Assembly: GCF_017814435.1 (NCBI RefSeq)
Contig: NZ_JAGJCB010000027.1
Coordinates: 1-47,757, forward strand
From: Mariniflexile gromovii
Lineage (GTDB): Bacteria > Bacteroidota > Bacteroidia > Flavobacteriales > Flavobacteriaceae
Length of the DNA: 47,757 nucleotides
Direction: 5' to 3'
Shown: positions 42,814-47,757 of the stretch, one piece after another
Numbering within the stretch: the stretch's first letter is position 1
Layout of the letters: each line of letters begins with the position of its first letter
Position numbers and translations under genes: made by a program
Notes under the pieces: generated by a model
Databases searched by the model: none
Seen by the model: the letters and a program-made list of their open reading frames with translations, nothing else
Told to the model about the DNA's origin: nothing

Positions 42814-43314
42814 ATGGATATAACTATTTTTATTGAAAAATGGATATGGTTTGGAAGTGCTGCAGTTGGTTTTGCCATTTTATTTAATGTTCCTGTTAGA
42901 ACGCTGATTCCTATTTTTTTAATGGCTGCTCTAGGAGGCATAATAAAGTTGCTCTTTTTACCTTATATAGGTATTGTATTTAGTTCTTTACTGGGCTGTA
43001 TATTAATTGGACTCCTAAGCATTTTCGCTGCACATTTTAAGCATTCACCACCTTTCATATTTGCAATTCCTGCCGTTATACCTATGGTACCGGGCACTTT
43101 TGCCTATTTTACCATGAAAGGTTTTATTAAGCTTGCTTATAATACGAATCCTAATGAGTTTGAGCAAATATTATATGACACCGTTACCAACGGAAGTAAA
43201 ACATTATTTGTGCTGATGGCCATTACAATTGGGGTTTATGCACCAATGTTGTTAACCAGAAAAGAGTCGGCAAAACAAATTAAAATCCCTTTGTTAAAGT
43301 TAGGCAAAAAATAA
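42814..43314 (+). CDS. Threonine/serine exporter, ThrE_2 C-half
   Basis: This 166-residue polytopic protein (about five TM helices) is homologous to the C-terminal half of ThrE (DUF3815/ThrE_2). The ThrE-type segment AIPAVIPMVPGTFAYFTMKG near residue 92 is conserved with the repeat in the N-half. It begins one base after the stop of the preceding gene, so the two halves are almost certainly made together and assemble as one transporter. Split ThrE genes are the common form in Bacteroidota and Firmicutes. Confidence 0.88.
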   Translation: MDITIFIEKWIWFGSAAVGFAILFNVPVRTLIPIFLMAALGGIIKLLFLPYIGIVFSSLLGCILIGLLSIFAAHFKHSPPFIFAIPAVIPMVPGTFAYFTMKGFIKLAYNTNPNEFEQILYDTVTNGSKTLFVLMAITIGVYAPMLLTRKESAKQIKIPLLKLGKK

Positions 43315-43367
43315 AATTGCTGTATAAATCGAATACCAAAATAGCTGCCAATTTTAAAGTTTAATAG

Positions 43368-43375
43368 TATATTTG
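43368..43375 (+). promoter_or_regulatory. Candidate -7 box for the PfkB-family gene
   Basis: TATATTTG is an exact TAnnTTTG match ending 23 bases before the ATG at 43399. It fits a short leader of about 16 bases. The gene also has its own terminator, supporting a single-gene unit. Confidence 0.45.
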
Positions 43376-43398
43376 CACAAAATTATCAAACAACTTTA

Positions 43399-44325
43399 AT
43401 GAGTAAATTAGTAATTGTTGGCACTGTAGCTTTTGATGCTATTGAAACGCCTTTCGGTAAAACCGATAAAATTCTTGGTGGTGCTGCAACATTTATTGGT
43501 TTGGCTGCTTCGCATTTTGATATTGATGCTGCTGCAGTTTCTGTTGTTGGCGGCGATTTTCCGCAAAAATATTTAGATCTTTTATCAAATAGAAATATTG
43601 ACATTTCGGGTATTGAAATTGTTAAAGAAGGAAAAACATTCTTTTGGAGTGGTCGTTATCACAACGATATGAATTCTAGAGATACTTTGGTTACTGAATT
43701 AAACACTCTTGCAGATTTTAAACCTGTAGTACCAGAGAATTATCGCGATGCCGAAATAGTTATGTTAGGAAACTTGCATCCTAACGTCCAATCTAGTGTG
43801 TTGGACCAAATGGTTAATAAACCAAAATTGGTTATTTTAGATACCATGAATTTCTGGATGGATATTGCTTTAGATGACTTGCACAACGTTATGAAACGCG
43901 TAGATGTTATAACCATAAACGACGAAGAAGCTAGACAGCTTACTGGAGAGTATTCTTTGGTTGTTGCGGCTAGAAAAATTCATACAATGGGCCCAAAATA
44001 CGTGGTAATTAAAAAAGGCGAACATGGCGCTTTATTATTCTATAATGACGATGTGTTTTACGCACCAGCATTACCTTTAGAAGAAGTGTTTGACCCAACA
44101 GGAGCTGGTGATACCTTTGCAGGAGGATTTGCAGGGTATATTGCTAAAACAGGAGATACATCTTTTGATAACATGAAAAATGCTGTCATTTTCGGATCAA
44201 CATTGGCATCATTTTGTGTTGAAAAATTCGGAACCGAGCGCATGGAAACTTTAAAAAACGAAGAAGTTCATAAACGATTGTTGCAATTTAAACAATTAAC
44301 ACAATTCGATATAAAATTAGCATAA
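43399..44325 (+). CDS. PfkB family sugar/nucleoside kinase
   Basis: This 308-residue cytosolic ribokinase-superfamily kinase begins with the conserved IVGTVAFDAIETP and GGAATFIGLAA (substrate-binding Gly-Gly) and ends with the family signature DPTGAGDTFAGG near residue 232, where the aspartate of GAGD is the catalytic base. Family members phosphorylate ribose, fructose, adenosine and other substrates. The specific substrate is not evident, but the position directly ahead of the PurF-like gene hints at a nucleoside or ribose-related role (inference). It has its own promoter-like box and terminator. Confidence 0.9.
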   Translation: MSKLVIVGTVAFDAIETPFGKTDKILGGAATFIGLAASHFDIDAAAVSVVGGDFPQKYLDLLSNRNIDISGIEIVKEGKTFFWSGRYHNDMNSRDTLVTELNTLADFKPVVPENYRDAEIVMLGNLHPNVQSSVLDQMVNKPKLVILDTMNFWMDIALDDLHNVMKRVDVITINDEEARQLTGEYSLVVAARKIHTMGPKYVVIKKGEHGALLFYNDDVFYAPALPLEEVFDPTGAGDTFAGGFAGYIAKTGDTSFDNMKNAVIFGSTLASFCVEKFGTERMETLKNEEVHKRLLQFKQLTQFDIKLA

Positions 44326-44328
44326 ACC

Positions 44329-44356
44329 AACGCGCTCAAAAATAGAGCGCGTTTTT
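44329..44356 (+). terminator. Intrinsic terminator after the PfkB gene
   Basis: Arms 44329-44337 (AACGCGCTC) and 44345-44353 (GAGCGCGTT) form a perfect GC-rich 9-base stem with a 7-base loop, followed by a T run to 44356. It starts three bases after the PfkB stop, so the next gene likely has its own promoter. Confidence 0.85.
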
Positions 44357-44451
44357 AATTTAAGTAATAATTTATCATTTCTGCGAAATCAAAGATTCAC
44401 GAATTCAACGATATGAAATAAATTTAATAAGTAAAGCGAAAATCTTTAAAA

Positions 44452-46350
44452 ATGAGTGATTCAATAAAACACGAATGTGGTATAGCAGTTTTAAGACTTT
44501 TAAAACCGCTTGAATTTTATAAAGAAAAATATGGCACTGCTTTTTATGGGGTAAACAAAATGTACCTTATGATGGAAAAGCAGCACAACCGTGGGCAAGA
44601 CGGTGCTGGTTTTGCAAGCATTAAGTTAGACGTAAAACCAGGGGAACGCTATATTAGTAGGGTGCGTTCCATTGCCCAACAACCCATTCAAGACATATTT
44701 GCTCAAATAAACGATCGTGTTAATAAAGAGTTTATAGAGCATCCTGAATATGCTGATGATATAGCGCTACAAAAAAAACACATCCCCTATATTGGCGAGG
44801 TGTTTTTAGGACACGTGCGTTATGGTACTTTCGGGAAAAACAGTGTGGAAAGTGTACACCCGTTTTTAAGACAGAATAACTGGATGCACCGTAATTTAAT
44901 TATGGCTGGAAACTTTAACATGACCAATGTTAAAGAGTTATTTGCAAATCTTATTAGGTTAGGGCAACACCCAAAAGAGTATACCGATACCATTACCATC
45001 ATGGAAAAAATTGGTCACTTTTTAGATGATGCGGTTAGTAAAATTTACAAAGATGTAAAAAAGGAAGGTTACAGCAAAAATCAAGCATCTCCATTAATAG
45101 CCGAACGATTAAACGTTGCTAAAGTTTTAAAAAAAGCTGCTAAAGATTGGGATGGCGGTTATGCTATGGCAGGATTAATTGGCCATGGTGACTCTTTTGT
45201 ATTGAGAGATCCTGCTGGCATTAGGCCAACATACTATTATATAGATGATGAAGTTGTAGCCATAGCTTCAGAACGTCCTGTAATTCAAACGGTTTTTAAC
45301 GTAAAATTTGAAGACGTAAAAGAATTGGAACCAGGACATGCTATTATTACAAAAAAATCCGGGAAAGTTATCATCAAAAAAATATTACAACCACTGGAAC
45401 GTAAATCATGTTCTTTTGAACGCATTTATTTTTCTCGAGGAAGTGATGCCGAAATTTACCAAGAACGAAAAATGCTTGGTAAATTATTAATGCCTAAAGT
45501 TTTGGAGGCTATTGATAATGATACGAAAAACACCGTGTTTTCTTATATTCCAAATACTGCCGAAACATCCTTTTTTGGGATGATCGAAACAGCCGAAGCT
45601 GCATTGAACAAAAAGAAAACAGCTGCTATTTTAGAAGGTCAGCGCTCGCTTTCTGCCGAAAAAGTTACCGATGTGCTATCTGAGCGTATTCGCGTAGAAA
45701 AAATAGCGATTAAAGATGTGAAGCTAAGAACTTTTATTACTGAAGACAGTAGTAGAGATGATTTGGTGGCACACGTTTACGACGTAACTTACGGCGTTAT
45801 AAAACCAAATGACAATTTGGTGATTATTGATGATAGTATTGTAAGAGGCACAACTTTAAAAAAGAGTATTTTAAAGATACTGGACCGTTTAAGCCCTAAG
45901 AAAATTATAGTGGTTTCATCGGCACCACAAATACGTTACCCAGATTGTTATGGCATCGATATGGCAAACCTTGAAAGTTTAGTTGCTTTTAGAGCTGCAT
46001 TGGAATTATTAAAAGAAGCCGATCAATATCATATTGTAAAAGAAGTTTATGATAAATGTGTAGAACAGACGGAATTGGAAGATGTTTATGTACAAAATTT
46101 TGTAAAGGAAATATACGACCCATTTACAGATGAACAAATCTCTGATAAAATAGCCGAACTTTTAAGTCCTGATAACATAAATGCCGAAGTTAAAATTATT
46201 TTCCAGTCTGTTGAAAATTTACATAAGGCATGCCCTGAACATTTAGGCGATTGGTATTTTACAGGCAACTATCCAACCGTTGGTGGTAACCGCGTTGTAA
46301 ACCGTGCTTTTATTAATTTTTATGAAGGTAATAAAGAACGTGCCTATTAA
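44452..46350 (+). CDS. Amidophosphoribosyltransferase-like protein (PurF family)
   Basis: This 632-residue protein has an N-terminal class II glutamine amidotransferase domain and a C-terminal phosphoribosyltransferase domain. The nucleophilic cysteine appears to be C9 in KHECGIAVL, so an 8-residue propeptide would have to be removed. Other amidotransferase motifs are HNRGQDGAGFAS and FLGHVRYGTFGK. The PRPP motif VIIDDSIVRGTT lies near 457-469. It is about 130 residues longer than classical PurF, with inserts in the glutaminase half and a longer C-terminus. This is a Bacteroidota variant of the first committed purine enzyme, or a paralogue of it. Confidence 0.88.
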   Translation: MSDSIKHECGIAVLRLLKPLEFYKEKYGTAFYGVNKMYLMMEKQHNRGQDGAGFASIKLDVKPGERYISRVRSIAQQPIQDIFAQINDRVNKEFIEHPEYADDIALQKKHIPYIGEVFLGHVRYGTFGKNSVESVHPFLRQNNWMHRNLIMAGNFNMTNVKELFANLIRLGQHPKEYTDTITIMEKIGHFLDDAVSKIYKDVKKEGYSKNQASPLIAERLNVAKVLKKAAKDWDGGYAMAGLIGHGDSFVLRDPAGIRPTYYYIDDEVVAIASERPVIQTVFNVKFEDVKELEPGHAIITKKSGKVIIKKILQPLERKSCSFERIYFSRGSDAEIYQERKMLGKLLMPKVLEAIDNDTKNTVFSYIPNTAETSFFGMIETAEAALNKKKTAAILEGQRSLSAEKVTDVLSERIRVEKIAIKDVKLRTFITEDSSRDDLVAHVYDVTYGVIKPNDNLVIIDDSIVRGTTLKKSILKILDRLSPKKIIVVSSAPQIRYPDCYGIDMANLESLVAFRAALELLKEADQYHIVKEVYDKCVEQTELEDVYVQNFVKEIYDPFTDEQISDKIAELLSPDNINAEVKIIFQSVENLHKACPEHLGDWYFTGNYPTVGGNRVVNRAFINFYEGNKERAY

Positions 46351-46452
46351 TTATTATTAATTAATTTATAACCGTAAATAATACAAAAATCACATTTAAA
46401 CAGAATTAATTACCGTTCATCTAAAAAATATTAAGATTATCTAAAATACATA

Positions 46453-46460
46453 TAAATTAG
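46453..46460 (+). promoter_or_regulatory. Candidate -7 box of small-RNA copy 1
   Basis: TAAATTAG, one mismatch to TAnnTTTG, ends two bases before the identical core of copy 1. The corresponding position of copy 2 holds a perfect box at the same spacing. Confidence 0.45.
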
Positions 46461-46462
46461 AA

Positions 46463-46537
46463 TCACCATAACATAAGTAGGTTAAGTTCATGGTAGATTT
46501 GGGGCAAAAAAAGGTGAACTTCTGTTCGCCTTTTTTT
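46463..46537 (+). ncRNA. Tandem small RNA, copy 1
   Basis: A candidate non-coding RNA of about 75 bases. Bases 46463-46510 are identical to 46654-46701. The 5' part can fold as ACCAT-AAC with GTT-C-ATGG (8 pairs, one bulged C, loop ATAAGTAGGTTAA). A single-stranded linker (TAGATTTGGGGC) leads to a terminator with stem GGTGAAC/GTTCGCC, loop TTCT and seven T residues (46531-46537). The stem differs from copy 2 at one position, where a G-U pair replaces A-U. No open reading frame of useful length is present. The RNA family is not known to me; Rfam models for Bacteroidota such as Flavo-1 should be compared. Confidence 0.7.
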
Positions 46538-46583
46538 ATGCGTTCTAGTTTTTAAATAGCCCTTTTAAATAATTTAATAAAAT

Positions 46584-46640
46584 CGCTTAAGCCAATAAAT
46601 TAGCCGTTTAACTAAAATATTTTCCACAACGCTTAAGCCA
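46584..46640 (+). promoter_or_regulatory. Two GCTTAAGC palindromes ahead of small-RNA copy 2
   Basis: The 11-base word CGCTTAAGCCA, containing the perfect palindrome GCTTAAGC, occurs at 46584-46594 and 46630-46640, starts 46 bases apart. The second copy ends three bases before the -7 box of small-RNA copy 2. It could be an operator pair, but the word is short. Confidence 0.35.
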
Positions 46641-46643
46641 TCA

Positions 46644-46651
46644 TACATTTG
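46644..46651 (+). promoter_or_regulatory. Candidate -7 box of small-RNA copy 2
   Basis: TACATTTG is a perfect match to the Bacteroidota -7 consensus. It ends two bases before the conserved core, the same distance as in copy 1, which supports a shared transcription start near 46656. Confidence 0.55.
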
Positions 46652-46653
46652 CC

Positions 46654-46730
46654 TCACCATAACATAAGTAGGTTAAGTTCATGGTAGATTTGGGGCAAAA
46701 AGGTGAACTCTCGTTCACCTTTTTCATTTT
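46654..46730 (+). ncRNA. Tandem small RNA, copy 2
   Basis: The second copy of the roughly 75-base RNA has a 48-base core identical to copy 1. The 5' stem-loop and the linker are unchanged. The terminator is now a perfect 12-base stem, 46697-46708 (AAAAAGGTGAAC) with 46713-46724 (GTTCACCTTTTT), with a four-base TCTC loop and T-rich tail. The loop and tail sequences outside the pairs differ from copy 1 while pairing is kept, which favours a functional structure. It lies about 210 bases ahead of the next gene and so is not an obvious leader. Confidence 0.7.
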
Positions 46731-46836
46731 ATATAATTCCCATAAAAATGATAATTTCTTTTTTCTTTTCTATCTCATTTTTAAAAAAAATACAATAGAT
46801 AAAAACTCCTTTATATAATATTCTAAAAAAAATTAT

Positions 46837-46938
46837 CTTTACTGGATAACAGTAACAAGAAACTTACTATATCCCGACATATTTACGGGATATAAGTAAT
46901 AAAAGTTACTATATAACACGTTGTGCACTATTTGAGAA
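46837..46938 (+). repeat. Fold-back repeat upstream of the cassette-like unit (copy B)
   Basis: This is homologous to 1427-1530. It contains a two-tier inverted repeat. The outer arms are AGTAAC 46851-46856 and GTTACT 46905-46910. The inner arms run from TTACTATATCCCG (46864-46876) to CGGGATATAAGTAA (46886-46899), 13 pairs with one bulge. Just beyond the fold is GTTGTGC (46920-46926), near the integron R' box GTTRRRY with one mismatch, 13 bases before the ATG. This completes the 588-base gap that also holds the two small RNAs. Confidence 0.5.
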
Positions 46939-47295
46939 ATGACCGAACTAACAGACAAAATATACTACGCTGATAAAAATATTCTCGAAATTATTGAGTC
47001 GGAATTTGAATTAATTGACCGAAAAAGTTGGTACAGATTATATAGGAATAAAACTGACAAATCTTATTGGCGACTTGACGAATGGGACAAGTATCAGGAA
47101 CAGTTTTTTGTCAATCTTGAATCAACTGAAAAATGGTCTGAATTTAATGACAAAACTTTAAGAATTGAACTTTTAAAAAAGTCAAGAGGTTTATCAGACG
47201 AAAAATGTATTTGGAAAGATTGCGAAAAAAACGCTTTGAATAAAATTGTTTATTGCGAGAACCACGCATACAACGAAATGGGAATAAGAAAATGA
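46939..47295 (+). CDS. Hypothetical protein with a possible zinc knuckle
   Basis: This 118-residue protein of unrecognised family begins with the ATG at 46939. The N-terminal part is rich in aromatic and charged residues (SYWRLDEWDKYQEQFFVNLE), reminiscent of small immunity-type proteins. The C-terminus has KCIWKDCEKNAL...VYCENHAY, where two C and a C/H pair could bind zinc as a small treble-clef knuckle. It overlaps the next gene by four bases (ATGA), so the two form a coupled pair. It is AT-rich and sits in a cassette-like context. Confidence 0.65.
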   Translation: MTELTDKIYYADKNILEIIESEFELIDRKSWYRLYRNKTDKSYWRLDEWDKYQEQFFVNLESTEKWSEFNDKTLRIELLKKSRGLSDEKCIWKDCEKNALNKIVYCENHAYNEMGIRK

Positions 47296-47594
47296 ATTTC
47301 GAAAATTTTAGAAAAGACATAGAAAGTAAACTCAATAAGATTGCAGAATTCGAACTTCAGGAATTTCATTTTGAACCTCATAGTTTTGGAAATGGAATTC
47401 TTGCATACCGAATTAAAGGACGAATTCACAAGTTTATTTTTGATGGACGAGAAAGTGAATTAACTTGGTTAATAAGCAAATCTCATCAAAAATATTTCGG
47501 AGCGGATTTGACTGAATTTAAGAAATTAGATGGACTTGAAATTAGTTCGGAACAATTAAAAAACGGAATAAAAACAGTGCACAACACCGCATAA
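47292..47594 (+). CDS. Hypothetical protein, 100 residues
   Basis: The start is placed at 47292, where ATGA overlaps the preceding stop; the upstream in-frame codon at 47253 would overlap the previous gene by 43 bases. The protein is soluble and alpha/beta (MNFENFRKDIESKL, HEFHFEPH-like FELQEFHFEPHSFGNGILA, RIHKFIFDGRESELTWLIS). The last five residues (VHNTA) are encoded by the flanking repeat GTGCACAACACCGCA. The family is not recognised. An antitoxin/immunity or accessory role is possible, but only by context. Confidence 0.62.
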   Translation: MNFENFRKDIESKLNKIAEFELQEFHFEPHSFGNGILAYRIKGRIHKFIFDGRESELTWLISKSHQKYFGADLTEFKKLDGLEISSEQLKNGIKTVHNTA

Positions 47595-47641
47595 AATTAA
47601 TTGCTAGTGCAAGCCTACTTACGAAAATCCTCGCGGATTTT
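47577..47641 (+). repeat. Cassette 3' repeat, interrupted by an IS element
   Basis: GTGCACAAC (47577-47585) is the reverse complement of GTTGTGCAC at 46920-46928, so the two genes are enclosed by a 9-base inverted repeat. After it come ACCGCATAAAATTAATTGC and a small palindrome AAAATCC.CGCGGATTTT (ending 47641). GCACAAC resembles the integron R'' box RYYYAAC with one mismatch. The repeat breaks off where the IS element begins. Confidence 0.5.
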
Positions 47642-47757
47642 GAACTGCCCCCAAAAAGTTAGACACTATTTGAGGGTATTTTTATGGAAAGAAAAGTCAA
47701 GTACAATTACGATTTTAAACTTCGTTGCGTAAAGGAGGTATTGAAAAATCATCAAAC
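47641..47757 (+). mobile_element. IS3-family element, left end
   Basis: TGAACTGCCCCCAAAAAGTT, continuing AGACA, at the left end looks like the terminal inverted repeat of IS3-family (IS150-like) elements in Bacteroidota. A transposase OrfA start follows within 45 bases. The remainder lies outside the window, so the right end and target duplication cannot be seen. Confidence 0.7.
47684..47757 (+). CDS. IS3-family transposase OrfA, partial
   Basis: The window ends after 24 codons. The visible part begins with ATG and reads MERKVKYNYDFKLRCVKEVL, which fits the N-terminal helix-turn-helix of an IS150-type OrfA that binds the inverted repeats. The upstream TIR-like sequence and orientation agree. 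OrfB, expected to follow by frameshift, is not in the window. Confidence 0.75.
   Translation, partial: MERKVKYNYDFKLRCVKEVLKNHQ

Noticed and set aside
46463-46730. CRISPR-like or tandem repeat array
   Set aside because: Only two copies exist, 191 bases apart, each with its own promoter-like box and terminator. There is no regular repeat-spacer series and no cas gene.

Overview
The window is chromosomal DNA from a low-GC member of the Bacteroidota, most likely family Flavobacteriaceae (inference). The signs are a complete Bat (aerotolerance) operon, an IPExxxVDY-family gene ahead of pyruvate kinase, an RNase H1 with a viroplasmin domain, the acpP-fabF-rnc-(IPExxxVDY)-pyk order, and intergenic -7 boxes of the Bacteroidota type TAnnTTTG. 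No tRNA, rRNA or CRISPR array was seen.

Layout. 1-3.6 kb: pheS (minus), then an accessory patch with two unrecognised AT-rich membrane-protein genes, direct repeats and lipoprotein-gene remnants. 3.7-5.1 kb: a CvpA-like membrane protein and a beta carbonic anhydrase. 5.2-14.6 kb: a minus-strand operon moxR - DUF58 - BatD-like - batA - batB - batC - batD - batE. 14.8-22.5 kb: a DUF4382 lipoprotein, an SDR dehydrogenase broken by a one-base frameshift, an AlbA_2-type protein, a DUF1800/DUF1501 secreted-protein pair and an ALDH7-type dehydrogenase. 22.7-32 kb: a giant alpha-2-macroglobulin lipoprotein, a small ABM-domain protein, PBP1C and an EEP-family hydrolase. 32-35 kb: a second EEP protein, a YCII-type lipoprotein and a CYTH protein on the minus strand, then dinB on the plus strand. 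35-40.5 kb: acyltransferase, pyk, IPExxxVDY protein, rnc, fabF and acpP, all minus. 40.7-46.4 kb: purN, rnhA, a split ThrE exporter, a PfkB kinase and a PurF-like amidotransferase, all plus. 46.4-47.76 kb: two tandem copies of an apparent small RNA, a two-gene cassette-like unit flanked by inverted repeats, and the left end of an IS3-family element that runs off the window.

How the genes work together. The Bat genes form one membrane-associated MoxR/VWA system, with start-stop overlaps showing tight coupling. A2M and PBP1C are a known periplasmic pair (protease trapping and peptidoglycan repair). acpP-fabF-rnc is a conserved fatty-acid/RNA-processing block. purN and the PurF-like gene both belong to purine synthesis.

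The best candidates for something undescribed are three. First, the tandem roughly 75-nt RNA genes at 46.46-46.73 kb, which share a 48-nt identical core, equally spaced promoter elements, and terminator stems that differ by a pair-preserving change. Second, a terminator-like hairpin encoded inside the first 20 codons of rnc. Third, the integron-like cassette unit at the right end.
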